A DNA stretch of 64,000 bases, taken from Lactarius indigo (lineage: Eukaryota; Basidiomycota; Agaricomycetes; Russulales; Russulaceae). A program made the position numbers and the translations under genes. Below the pieces are notes generated by a model. That model ran no database searches. It was not told the origin of the DNA and was given only the letters and a program-made list of their open reading frames with translations. Position 1 is the stretch's first letter; each line of letters starts with the position of its first letter. The DNA lies in the NCBI GenBank assembly GCA_025766275.1, contig JAFKAC010000003.1, positions 1,984,001-2,048,000 on the forward strand, given 5' to 3'. Below are positions 34,101 through 45,791 of the stretch, piece after piece.

Positions 34101-36229
34101 GGGACGTGGGTGTCCCGTCGTTTGTTGGTGTTAACTTGCCTGGAGACAAGATTAAAGGTAGTGGAGGAACGGGGCCAGCGGGACGAGTTTTAGCCGAAGT
34201 CAACAACGAGCCTGTACTCTTGTCTCGTAAGTTGCCCGTGCTCTTCGCCATCTTCAAGTTATATGATGGGGTCGGACTAGATGGATCACCGCTGGGGGGT
34301 TTCCATTGAACGGCCCAGCCAGGAGGAACGGCTTGTCGTCCGGAACTCCGTTGTTCTCTATCACCTGGAGGGGGAGGAGGTTGCTGTCGAGGGATGTGAG
34401 GGATAGCAGGAGGACGCGACAGAGTGGAATTAGGCGTTTGGTAGTGAGGAGAGGACTTCGGTTCCCGCCCAACTCGCGGAAGTCGGGCGCCTTCTTGTCC
34501 TACAATGACCCAGGATGGCTCCCTGTTCAACTTACTAGACTCCAGGTCCTTTTTACTTGCGCCGGCCCTCCGCTTCCCCGGCATTCGTTCGTCCGACCGC
34601 GGGATATCGCCAAGAATCTCAGATCTCTCCCGTTCAGCCACAGGATCAGAACCAGAACGACCATGAGGCGATGTACCGGGACCGCCATTAAACGCTCTGT
34701 CGTCACATACGGGGTGTGAACGCTCGGGAGAAGCTCGGCCAGGACGTGGTTGTTGTTGTGGGAGTGTGGAGTACGGATTGGGACGACCGCGACGGAGATC
34801 AGGACTGTGTGGACCCGAACGATCTGGCGACAAGAAGGGCGAATGTGCGCGTGGGTTGGATCGCGCAGGAGATCCGTTACGAGGTTCAGTTGGTTTCCGA
34901 GAGCCTCGCGGAGAAGGGGGCACGAGGTTCTGGCTTGACACAGCATATAGCTTCGGCGGCGGGCGTAAAGTAGATCTATGACTCTCAGCATCGGCACCGT
35001 TCTGATCATCAGAAAGGGAAATATCAAAGCCATTAATCAGATCGAGGCGTTCGCTAGCGGAAGATACACTCCCATGTCGGGAACGCGAGCGCTGCCGGGG
35101 ATGTGGACGGCTGTACATCGAGTTGCCGGAAGGTATGAACACGGGAGGTTGTATGCTACTGACGGTAGGTGATGCGATGGACGATGACTGGTTTCGTTCG
35201 TGAACGATTGCAGAAGAGTTGGCGACGAGGAACTTGAGTGAGCCTTTGGCATCTCCATGATCACGACAGAGTTCGTAGAGCTGTTCGTCGGGGAGTGCGT
35301 CGCCGATGGCATAAGCGCCAATTTCTGTACGATAGATGGAATACCGTGTTTGTTCCTCGTCTTCGATCCGTAGCTAAGGGGATAACGTCAGCACAAAAGC
35401 CAGACTAGAACTGTAGCTAGCCATACTCTCGAGAAGATGAGCTCCTTGATGAAAGCGGCATTCCTGAATCCCGTTATGTCGACGGTACAATAATGGTCAG
35501 AATCACCGGTAACAAAGATCCGGGTCATGGATTTGTCGACTGGAGGGGAGCGCCCGTCGCTCATGACGCGGTTACCATCCGATTCGGAGGGGGTGGTGGT
35601 AGTCGGAGACTGGATAAATTCGTCAGCTTTGAAGTACTGGGGTACAACTACGAAGAACGCACAGAATTTGGTCGAGAACTGTTGGAGAGACGGCGATCGT
35701 GGTGCATGCGGGGGATGTGAGCCTTTATTTTTCCGAGTAAATGGCTCGCGGAGCCGGTATGAAAAGGGACATGTTGCTGCTGCACGAGGGCATCTGAAGA
35801 GTTGCTCGGGCCGATAGAAACATCGAGTTTGGTGGGCGCATCTGGAACCAAGTCGCTGGGAGGGAGTGACTGTCCTGGAGTGCTGGGGGGTGGCGAACTT
35901 GTTCCTGATGGTGAAGAAAGAGCAGGATTTGACTGGGATGCAGGATGCTGACGGAAATGTGAAGAGGGAAGATTTGTGGTGGTCAAGGGGCCGGGTTCGC
36001 GAGATGATACGAGCTGAACGTGGAAAGACTTGTCGATGGAAGGAGACGGAGGAGTTGGGCTAGGAGGAGCATTGCGACCGTGAAGATGACCGTCAGGGCG
36101 GTTTAAAGAACGTTCGTTGGTGCTGTCGCTGTCCGAGTCCGGGCTAGGATTGGCAACGACGAGGATGGGACGGTGTGGTCTTCGACGGGGAGCAAGAGAC
36201 CTTGCGTCGTCTGCCATCGAAGTTGGCAC
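31176..36229 (-). CDS. BCK1: MAP kinase kinase kinase, Bck1/Mkh1 type
   Basis: Top kinase of the cell-wall-integrity MAPK cascade. Model: exons 36229-35771, 35678-35427, 35373-32337, 32286-32028, 31981-31840, 31782-31510, 31453-31365 and 31314-31176, about 1550 aa. A Pro/Ser-rich N-terminus leads to a ubiquitin-like block ([54 protein letters not shown]). Then comes a ~900-residue low-complexity Pro/Ser/Arg region with many SP and TP sites. The C-terminal kinase domain has [15 protein letters not shown] (G loop), IAVKQVE (Lys), ILHR then DLKADNIL (catalytic loop), [16 protein letters not shown] and [18 protein letters not shown]. The protein ends in an acidic tail (EEEEDSDDY). The first intron (about 35770-35679) is the least certain junction. 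Confidence 0.88.
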
Positions 36230-36439
36230 GATGGGAAAAATTAGAAAAGAAACAAAACGTCGCTCGCTCGAATCAGTTCCTGACTGTCAGAGAAGGTGTG
36301 TGCGTCGTGCTTTGAGCGACGAGCGAGCGAACAAGCGATTGAGCGATTGAGCAAATGGGCGACCGTCGAGCCTGGCCAGGCCAAGCCTCTACAAAAACAA
36401 CTACAAATTCTTATTTTATTTATTTATTATATTATTTAA

Positions 36440-37550
36440 TTAAAACCGATGATTCATGTCAACCTGTCGTTCAAGTCACAGTCCGGTCAAAGGGGACACT
36501 AACGACCCACTCGTACCTTGGGGAATTCAGCCCGTTCCTCCAGCAAACTCTCCCCCCATTGCAACAGCTTGAGCAACATGACCAACTTGGCTTCTCTCCC
36601 TTGGCTCAAACTCTCTAATATCGCTGCGTTCACCTCTCCTGCAGTCTTCATCCGCTGTCCTGGAGATAGCAAATCTGAAATTGCGGGTGGTACCGTGCTA
36701 GATGATTCAAATGCTAGAAGTGCCATGGTTCGCTCCAGCTCCGCCAGAAATTCTGGGCTCTCTTCTCCGCGAGGTGCTAGTTCTTCCTGTGCAAACCGCA
36801 ATGCCTCCGTGATCTTTCCTTGGCGAATATACTCGATGAGTTTTTGCTGCTGCAGGTGAAAGTACAAAGCAGGGTTGGTGTCCAGTATCTATTTCACGGA
36901 AATCAGTAACCGTCACCGACAACAACAAATTCATAAACGAGAAGATAAAGATCATTTTGAAGACTGAAGGTTTAGCAGATCATCACCGCCCAGAGGCTGA
37001 GAGTGGTGCATGCAGAGTTTAATCCTGAAAAAAGATGTGAATGTGGAGAGCAGTTTACCTCGGGATTCAAGTCATTGACCCGTGTGATCGCCCCCTGGAC
37101 GTCACCGCGATTGAGAGCATCGCGGATGTCTCCCCGGCTCTCTATACTCGCAAAGTCGACGGCGGGCTGGACCCCTGCTTCAATGCTGAATTCCTCTGCA
37201 GCAGATTTATATCCCTCGATGACGAGATAGTCCATGACGAGGCGATTGAGGTCTCTAATGACAAGGAATATTAGCCTTGTCCGCATCCCATGAATGCAGG
37301 TGGATTTTAGTTCAGATAATACATGCAAAATTTTATCTCGTCAATGATGATTCTCAGCGAGATTCCCAAAAATATGTTCATCATAATAACAATAAAGTGT
37401 GGGCAATATATTGTATACACTCACGCTTTGGAGACTACCACCTCTTCAAGTCGCCTGTCCCATTCATCTTTTGAGATGATTGCTTTCGACGATGACTAGG
37501 AAACACTGAGGAGGGCAATCAAAGCGAACGAAGGTGCATAAACGAACCAT
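36440..37550 (-). CDS. GID8: GID8: LisH-CTLH-CRA subunit of the GID/CTLH E3 ligase
   Basis: Scaffold subunit of the GID/CTLH ubiquitin ligase, which degrades gluconeogenic enzymes on glucose return in yeast. Exons 37550-37548, 37495-37425, 37254-37059, 36888-36517 and 36463-36440 give 221 aa. LisH: LNRLVMDYLVIEGYKSAAEE. CTLH: IRDALNRGDVQGAITRVNDL, running to YFHLQQQKLIEYIRQGKITE. CRA: ALRFAQEELAPRG to LLQWGESLLEERAEFPKV. The first coding exon holds only the ATG; orthologue-like MSSSKAIISKDEWDRRLEE appears only after removal of the 37547-37496 intron, because an in-frame TAG precedes it otherwise. The last exon (8 codons) is inferred; reading through instead ends four residues after FPKV at 36499. 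Tandem with RRP15 105 bp upstream. Confidence 0.87.
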
Positions 37551-37654
37551 GAGTTGTGGTGGGTGAGGACAGTTTTATGGTGCGACACATTACTTAAGGG
37601 TAGGCCTCAGGCGCTGCTCAACTGCTGCAACAATATTACACATGCGAAGCATCC

Positions 37655-38366
37655 CTACGTATTGGACACCACTCCCCCAGAGCGGATCATCTCCATAAAG
37701 TTGTCCTTGTCCAAAGCTGGAGTCTAATGATCAATCGAATGGCACGACGAAGCATCGCACATTCGCTTACGCAGGGTGTCCTTATTTTTTGTTTTCGATT
37801 TCTTGTCGAAAGACGGTGCGGGCAAGGTGGGCTTGCCAGAACCCCGGGCGCTTTTCAGTTCCTTTTCTGCAACAGCTGCGCTAGCTTGAGATTGCTGGAT
37901 GGCATTGAAGAGTTTGACCACTTCGTTTCCTTTCAATAGACATCTCTAACAGATGACGGGGACAACTCTCACCACCCCTCTGCGCGACCTTACGCAGTGT
38001 CCTCTCGCTCTCACCACCCCAGCCGCCGATGACATCTTTTATTCGACCTACTTCCTCCTTGCTCTTCTTCTCACCTTTGAGTAACTTTTTTGCCCTGAGC
38101 TCAAGTTTCTCATCATTCCGCTTCCTCGCGACCGATGGCTTGAGAGAGAGAGGTAGCCCCGACGGCGTTTCGGTCGTGAGTAGCGATTGTAGAGTCGCAC
38201 CAAAGTTAGATGCGTCTGTAGCACGATGCTTTCGTTTGAGAGTTTTTTTCGACTTGGCAAACCTTGCCTGGACAATTTCGTCCTCGGTGTCTGGGGACTG
38301 GTGCGAGGACTCTTGACCATCAGATTGGTAGGCTTCAGCATCCGAAAGAGACGCTTCACTGGTCAT
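37655..38366 (-). CDS. RRP15: Ribosomal RNA-processing protein 15
   Basis: Nucleolar protein needed for 60S subunit assembly and 27S pre-rRNA processing. Exons 38366-37976, 37929-37771 and 37716-37655 give 203 aa. An acidic N-terminus (SLSDAEAYQSDGQES) is followed by a Lys/Arg-rich segment (KSKKTLKRKHRATDASNF). The Rrp15 domain reads FGATLQSLLTTETPSGLPLS, LRKVAQRGNEVVKLFNAIQQ and ASAAVAEKELKSA. It ends DKDNFMEMIRSGGVVSNT, a strong family marker. The start codon is 95 bp from that of the divergent DIL-ankyrin gene. Confidence 0.87.
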
Positions 38367-38461
38367 GTTGGATGAGTGTCGTGATGGAGATTAAGAGCTT
38401 GTCGCCGACGCAAGTAGCTATATTATAATTAATTGTACCTGTGTCCGTCCAAGTAGCGCGG

Positions 38462-41400
38462 ATGACATCTTCACAACCTCCAATCGACTTCATCCCTGAG
38501 CCCGACCTACACCCAATATGTCCTAGCCCTTCCACCCTTTCTCCGCTCCTCGCCCCTTCTTCTGGTCTCGACCCAACGCAGAGGGTGGAACTCGTCTCTC
38601 ACTCCCTTAGTCGCGCGTGTCTCTTCGGTGATCTCCCTTTACTGTCGTTCCTCTTCTCAGATCCCCAAGCGCAGGCGTTTGTTGATCTCGGCATATGTGA
38701 TGAAGATGGCCACGGTCTAATCAGTCTCACTATTTTCGGCTTTGGTTCCGAATCCGACCGCGACGTGGAAAGGGAGGAATGTGTCCGCCTTTTGGTCTCA
38801 GAAGGCGCCGACGTCAATCATCAAGACAACGGTGCGTTACAGTGACAGTTTTTTCGGTTGTGCTAACATCTAGCTAGCCGGCTGGACTGCGCTACATCAT
38901 GCGGCTTTGATTTCTCCACCGACGCTTGTTTCGTTCCTTCTAACTCATCGCTGCTCGCCGTTCTCTCAAACGCTGCGTGGGCTCACACCCTTGGATATCG
39001 TCACAGCACACTCTACGATGCCAGGGAGACAGGATGTCGCTCTGCTTCTAGGGGAAGCCATGCGAGGCGAGGGTTGGACGGGGGGCAGGATGGAAGAGCA
39101 ACGCCGGCAGTCAGAACGAAGAATAGCACGAAAGCGCGGGCGAGAACGCATTCGCGAGGACGTTGGGAAAGTCTTATCGATTGCACCGCAATGGTGGGGA
39201 GACGATGAGTGGCAGGCTGCCGCCTCAGAGTCGGATGAGGACGATAGTGAAGAGGAAGAGGCCCTCCTGGTGAGTGATACTTTTATATCATATCGGCTGC
39301 CTGGCTAATCGTTAGAAAGACCCCGTCACTTCAATATATGAGCATGCTCGTATTTTCTCCACGTACTCTCCCAGATATCTTCCGGTCACTAATAATCGAC
39401 TTCACGCCATCTATGCGAAACACAGAGCCTGCCAACGCGCTGTATATGCTGGCCCGCTTTGCTTGTCTCACATGCGACAGCACATGGCTTGAGGACCTCA
39501 TAATTGGTGCAACAGATGCAATAGAAGAGACCTTTTTCGTATGGATGTTCCCGCCGCACAAATTCCCAAGCTAAAACTTGATCAGAGTCGATCCGAAGAT
39601 TTTCCATGCCTTGTATTTTGGCTATGCAATACGACTGTGTGGCTCCATCTCATGCGTTGTGATAATTCCATCAACGAAGCCTGTGAGTTACTTGGGTCAT
39701 TTGTTCTCATCGAGGAGGTCATCAACTCGGTCTTTGGTACGCACCTTGAACTCTGCAAACCTCGGTGTGCCTTACTTGTTCGAGCATTCCGCAGTTTTCG
39801 TTATTCGCTACGTGGAAAGGAAAACCGATCAACTTCTTGATGCCGCTATTCTGGATCATTCTCCTCTACCCTCCGAGTTTGACGGAATTCAATTCGAGTC
39901 CGAATGGTCGTTTTTGCGTTCATTGACTCCGAAAAGAAAGCCCGCTCCTGGACCCACAGTTCCACAATTAGTCAAGAACGGAATTCCTAACTCACCATCA
40001 CCAAGTCTTCCATTTCCCAGTCGGCCAACATCACCAGTTCCGTCATCACCTCCACCCAGTCATCGTAGCTTCGCGTCTTTGAAGCAAAGTCTTTCGAGAA
40101 GTCGTGGTGGTTCGTCTAGTATTCCGATACAGTCGATATTCCAAGACGTGCAATCGTCACCACCAAGGCCGAATCCTAGCGACGTTACCTCGGTCTTTGA
40201 TGCGCTGCAGACTTTTTTAATACTTTCTGGAACCAACCCGGCTCTTATTACCCAGATGTGGTCTCAAGTGTTCTACTGGATAGCCTGTGAGGTCTCCTCT
40301 ATAATTTTGGCTGCTTTGCCAACGATAGCTGTGTAGGTGAAGTATTCAACCGGGTGCTCACTCGGAAAAAGTACCTTTGTCGGTGCGAAGGCATCAACTA
40401 CTTTAGCGTAGTCTAAGCTGACGTGGTATACAGATCTCGCGCTGTTCAAATCGGAATGAACCTGAGCGCGTTGGAGGAATGGGTTGAAACGGCAAACCTC
40501 CCTCGCAGTGTCCTGTCCCACCTGACTCCCGTGCGAGACCTGCTAAACTGGCTGCAGGTTAGCTGCCCGAAATCGCCGCTGCCGTGCTGTTAACGCAACC
40601 TCTGTGACAGTGCCTATCCTCCATCGCCGAGTTCTCCAATCTTGTGGCCACGATCCAGACCTTGAAACATTTGAACCCTTTGCAGGTAAGTTGTTCGCAA
40701 GCTTAAAAAGTATTCGCTGATGGCGATCCGAACAGATGAGACGTGCCGTGAAAGACTATAAGTACGAAGTCAACGAGAGTCATATGACAGAAGAATGTAG
40801 TCAATATCTTGCACAGCTTCAGAAAGATTGGGAGCGCCACAGAGTCAAATTAGGGGTGGAAACGCTGAGAAAAGAAGTAAGGCTCTTTTCTCTGCTATGA
40901 CCCGATTACACACCGACTTGCTGATTTACCGTTCTAGATGGAAGAGCGTGAGCGTGATGACGCTTCTATCTTGAACGATAATGTCAGCGCCCATGCGGCC
41001 TCCTTCGTGTCTTCTGCTTCCACGGAGGCAGCTGCACAACACAACATAGACCTCCTCTTCGATCAAGATGCAGCTTCTTGGGAGCCCGTCAGGCCGCCAG
41101 AAGTTCTGGGAGAATTCTTAGATTCTCGATATATGCTTCCTCTACTTCTACCATCAGATCCAGTCTTTCTCTCAGCCACGCCAACGATGCCAGCGTCATG
41201 GCGGAACGAGAACGTCGCGAACGGAATCCTGGATGGCCGTAGTGTTAGCCAGGCCAGTAAACGGGGCTTCGGAAGTATACCCTGGCGAATGACGACCAAA
41301 CGCCTCCGAGAAACCAGTCTGGATATCCTGCAGTGGGTAGACGGCGTGGGATCCCACGCCAGATGGACCCGTCCCGTCCACATGGAGGGGCACGAAGAAG

Positions 41401-41543
41401 ATGAATACGATAGCGAGATGTTCCCATCTCATCCTATAGGTTCCGGCGATGGACAAGAGAGCGAGATCCCCACCCAAGTCCACCGGACCACTCCTCTTAC
41501 CCAAAAACCTTTGATTAGAACGAAGGGTAGAGCAAGCAGTTAA
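38462..41543 (+). CDS. DIL and ankyrin domain protein
   Basis: Fungal protein joining N-terminal ankyrin repeats to a DIL (dilute) domain like the cargo-binding tail of myosin V; a role in actin-based transport is inferred. Ten exons (38462-38831, 38878-39269, 39320-39538, 39586-39736, 39795-40286, 40337-40382, 40434-40557, 40611-40685, 40736-40876, 40938-41543) give 871 aa. Ankyrin part: LLVSEGADVNHQDNAGWTAL. An Arg-rich then acidic linker follows (EDDSEEEEALL). DIL core: ALYMLARFACLTCDSTWLED, FWLCNTTVWLHLMRCDNSIN, ELLGSFVLIEEVINSVF, WSQVFYWIACEVFNRVLTRK, LEEWVETANLP, TIQTLKHLNPLQMRRAVKDY. The C-terminal exon is diverged, ending with acidic and basic patches. All joins keep phase. Confidence 0.87.
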
Positions 41544-41775
41544 CAGCTTCTTGGTTCGGTGCGGTGCACTGCGCGAGTTACCATCCTTCCCTTAGCACTC
41601 TCACGGACTGCTTATTATTAGACATGCATAGATTAGGAACGCGATTGTATCTAGTTTTCTTTTCCACCCCTAAAAGATTCCGCACGACCCTCTATCTGTG
41701 GGAATAGCGACAAACCTCTTTTCCCATCCTTCAGTGCAGTACATCACTACTCGCCTCATCCGTACAGTCCACGAA

Positions 41776-43589
41776 ATGTATCGTCTTATTCAACCTTCTG
41801 TCGCATCAGTGACACAGGCCCCGGTCCTGGTCATCTTCGTCGACAAGGAGCAGAGTGGATGGTGCCAGCAGGTAAGTCACGAAATCTTGTTCCTTTCGAC
41901 TCGAGGAATAGCTCGATTTGTCTTGTCAGTTCTCCGAAGAGGGGTATGCTGTCGTGCAGGTTGCCTATCCTCGTGGTGCGAATGATGAGAAAGACCGTAA
42001 TACAGCTGCGCACGAGGCAATCAGGGTTGTTCGTGAACTAGGAAGCAGCTGGGGGATCATAACGTATGGCGTTACTCAGGAGGACACTGTTTTGATCTCG
42101 AATTTCCTGGACGCTACACGCCGGGCCCCAAATTTAAAAGTGTGCATACACTTCACTATCTCGTGCGATAGTCCAGCAGCGTTTATTCCCCGAACTTCTA
42201 CGGGTCAAGTCCTGCCGTGAGTGCATTCATTGGGTGCATCGAAACGTGCCAAGCTTGATGTGGTCGTGTCAAAGTACGATAGTTCATCTGTCCTCCTCGC
42301 AGGAGGCAACGCATGCAGCTTTCCAGTTGCTCGCGGATTCGGAATCTTCTCAGCTTCGATCTGCTAACGAGTATCCACCGATAACGGTGTATACTTATCC
42401 CAGCGTTCCTTTCGACCCTCCGTTCCCATTCAAAACCAAGGCTCCCGCTCTAGTGCAAGCGGGGGAGTCAAGCTCCGTGGATCCATACATTCGCTCCGCG
42501 ACGAATTTATCGTACAGTCGGACACTAGCGCTTCTCCGAAGAGAATTGGGTCCTCATTTCGACCTTGAGAAGCTTTGGGAGAAACACACCTATTATGTAC
42601 GAGCTTTCGCTTTGTCACAACTGGAGAGTCAGTCAACTCGAATGCTCTACAGGAATTCGTCAAAAGAGACGCGTCCAGTGAGTGGTGGTCTAGGTTATCG
42701 TCTTTGGAGAGAGTCATCCACTCACACTCGGATCAGAAACCATGTCCACGATGGTCACCCATTCCTCCACCGCTTGCATGACCTCCTGACATCTAGTCAA
42801 TTACAGGTCAAGGTTCCCTACGTCAATCACGTAGCCACTTTGACAGGTGGCGTTGGATATGATGACCTCGCTCGGTTTTACAAAGTATGCACCACCTTCC
42901 TCCGCCTTTCCGGTATTTCTGACCTTCTATTTGAAGTATCACTTCACGGGAACCAATGTACGTACTCCCGGTGTTCCTCGTGCACGGAATTAACGATAAA
43001 TCAGGTTACTCCACCAGATACAGAGCTCATCGTAGTTTCCCGGACTGTCGGAGCGGATAGGATCATAGACGAGATGATCTTCAAGGCGACTCACACCACG
43101 GCAAGACTTTTTTTTTGCATCGACACACCTCGGTGCTAAATCGTGTGCCAGGAAATTGACTATTTCCTTCCTGGGATCAAACCAACGGGAAAGCCCTTCC
43201 AGATTGCATTGGTCGGTGTTATCGCATTCCGGGGAGACAAGTTGACGTTCGAGTATGCACCCCAAACTTGTCGGCATCTGGAAAAAGCCGCTAACTTTTT
43301 GGCGATGGCAGACACATGTAATCACCGCACTTGTATTTCCAACGCCCCACTACTGATAATTACCGTTTACAGTTACTGGGATCAAGCGTCTGTGCTCGTC
43401 CAGGTGAGTGATGGATTTCACGTCCGCTGGGTCAACGCAAACTTCGAGTCCTAGCTAGGGCTTTTGGACCCATCTAAGTTGCCGGTGATGGGCGTTGAAA
43501 CCGCTCAGAAAGTTCTTGACCCATTCGCAATCCCGAGTAATATGTTAATGAAGAGGTGGAAGGAGAGCGAAGGCCTCGATATTGACTGA
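41776..43589 (+). CDS. Dienelactone-hydrolase-like / NTF2-like (SnoaL) fusion protein
   Basis: Twelve exons give 404 aa: 41776-41871, 41930-42216, 42275-42596, 42653-42677, 42737-42753, 42807-42884, 42937-42957, 43005-43100, 43152-43252, 43312-43317, 43373-43407, 43459-43589. The N-terminal half resembles an alpha/beta-hydrolase fold of dienelactone hydrolase type (VLVIFVDKEQSGW, GYAVVQVAYP, VHLSSSQEATH), but I see no clear G-x-C/S-x-G nucleophile elbow, so activity is doubtful. The C-terminal half is NTF2-like: FDLEKLWEKHTYYEFVKRDA, VPYVNHVATLTGGVGYDDLA, DRIIDEMIFKATHTTEIDY, LTFEHIYWDQASVLVQV. Exon 10 is 6 nt and supplies part of EHIYWDQ. Intron 8 is GC-AG (donor GCAAGA at 43101). Substrate is unknown. 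Confidence 0.82.
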
Positions 43590-43783
43590 GGTTGGCTTCA
43601 TGATCCACTATCTCTGGACGTGCTCCGAGGGCTTCGCGGATAAGGAAAAGTCACAAAGTTCAAGTCTCTGATAGCTATCGAAGATGAATAGTAAACACAA
43701 CAACAGTCCGATATGTATGTAGTCCATGGTGTATTATAGTCCGAATCAAGCTTGACAATGGCATAAAATGTGCCATACATATT

Positions 43784-45791
43784 CTATATCGCAGATCCAC
43801 TAGTAGTATTAACGCCACCGACAGTGGTGATTCCAGTCCTGTCGATTTGGTGACACGTAAATACGTGAACAAACCGAAGTGAAAACAATACGTACCCTTT
43901 GCAGTGATTGTTGGCAGACGTTGGTAAACACGACAAGTATCGACAGCCGGAGCATGCTAGGAGACATAGTCACCAAGACATTAGAGATTATGAAGTGTGG
44001 AATGCTTACCAGCGTAAGGATCCGAGGTATAAAAGTTTCGAATCAGTAAAATATACAGAATGATAGCGACGGGTATGGCAGCGAGGCGAAATCCCCAGGT
44101 GATCAACCTGTGTCGCTTAGTTGTGCTAATGACAGGATAGAAGGTTGTGCCGACAAAAAGTCCCATAACGAAACCACCGATGTGGGCTATCCAACGTTCT
44201 TTGTTAGCACTCTACACTATTTTCGGGAATCACGTCCTGACCAAAATTGTCCACATCTGTAGAAGATTAGCCTGTGTTCATACGAGAGTGTTCGATCAAC
44301 TCACAAGGGATGTAGCCGATGGCTACACCGATGATGAGCTCGACTAGCATCCAGAAGAACTAGACGAAGGTCAATTGGCAGTTCCTTCAATCTTCGAAAA
44401 CAATTGCATACCCTTCGCGCTGGTCTGTCAAGAATCTTCCAGTGCGCAAAAAGATCTACCCATGTAACCTAGAACAAATGAGCCATTGAATATTTGTGAG
44501 TAGTATCCAATCTCACAGCCAACGTCCCAAAGATTGCACCACTGGCGCCAACAGATGGCACACCGACAAGGGAGAAGTTCCCGCCAAGGACATTACTGAG
44601 AAATCGTAAGTGCGTATAGGGTGGCTAGGTAGTTTCACTTACCCAAATATCCCAGCTGCGAAATACAATATGAAGAAGCCACCGGATCCCATCTCTCTTT
44701 CAATCTGAAACGCATAAACAGTCAATGTACTCGTATGTTCGGATGAGCCCTTACTTCTGCCGCCGCCGTGAGCTGAGCCAGCATGTTTAGCGCGATATGT
44801 ATGAAACCAGCGTGTAAAAAGATGGGGGTAATGAACCTATAAGTGACGGTTAAAGGTCGAACGCCGAAGCAAGGTGTACACTCGCCTCCACCATTGGTTG
44901 GGCTCCTTGCCATGAAAGCCCCCGTGTCCACAAAGATCCTCGATAGTGCAAAGCCGATCAGGTGGGTTGGCGGTATCGTTGAGACCTTGCGAGCGCCAAG
45001 GGGTGTGAGATGGGCTGCGTAAGAGACGGCTGATGACTCACATGGCATTTGCAGTGTCACAGGAACGGACAGAACAGTTTTCATGCATGGCGGAAAGCGA
45101 GCGCCCACCCGGATCAATGCACTTCCAGACGGTCCCAGCATCGGATTGACGGAGGGCTACACTCAGATCAGAACGGCGAACGGGGGTATCGGGAAGTAGG
45201 CCCACATGAAACGAAATAGGGCTACCCTGTGCCTTAGCATTGACCACCAATTCGTAAATGAAAACGGCGACCATGATGATAGTCAGTGCCCAGACTAGTA
45301 CGAAATTGTCACCTTCGAGCATAAATGAATAAATTGTTGGTTTCACGGACCTACGACTGGATACTTCTGGCGACCAATGCCACGTCTCTTGTCCTCGATT
45401 CGCTGTTGCAACGGATACTTCCCCGGGTCGAACCACCTAGCGAGTAACGGCCTTTTATCATTCATAGGAGCTGCGCGTGTAGACGGAAAGTCCGTTGGTT
45501 CATCTGTGAGGATTCGTGAGGCCAATATCCACCACGGGGTTGGTCAAGCCACTTGCCCAGCTCTTTCGAGTCGTAGCTGAGACTGGGCTTGTGCGTGACA
45601 TCCGAGTCCGTTGCAGACTCAGCAAAAGTCGTGTTACCCCAGGACTTTCCTGGTGTGTCGGCATAGGGATCGTATGCCTCTTCTGCATATGACAGGGTGC
45701 TCTTTCGCGCAGGCGAACTATCAAAATCATCAGTGTATTCTCTCGGTGATCTGTGTTGATTATAGGTTTGGAGGGGGACAGAGGACGTCAT
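43784..45791 (-). CDS. Rhomboid family intramembrane serine protease
   Basis: Membrane-embedded protease with a Ser-His dyad. Fourteen exons from 45791 to 43784 give 457 aa, all joins phase-consistent. A polar Ser/Asp-rich cytosolic N-terminus (TSSVPLQTYNQHRSPREYTD) precedes the first membrane helix (LVWALTIIMVAVFIYELVV). Then come NQWWRFITPIFLHAGFIHIA, LNMLAQL and REMGSGGFFILYFAAGIFGN. The catalytic-Ser motif is GVPSVGASGAIFGTLA, and the catalytic His is in YVDNFAHIGGFVMGL. A last helix is AIPVAIILYILLI, with a Cys-rich tail. Exon 11 is 15 nt (44256-44242) and spans the YVDNF part of the His helix. One intron (44885-44837) starts GC. Substrate unknown; probably a secretory-pathway rhomboid. 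Confidence 0.88.

Noticed and set aside
35637..35662. A 26-nt intron in the MAPKKK N-terminal region
   Set aside because: Too short to be credible; a 92-nt intron (35770-35679) gives a continuous and more family-like frame.
42160..42280. Possible frameshift in the hydrolase-like/NTF2-like gene, because a second frame reads SPNFYGSSPA
   Set aside because: The 42217-42274 intron keeps the original frame and yields PRTSTGQVLPTIVHLSSSQ, which fits the family better.
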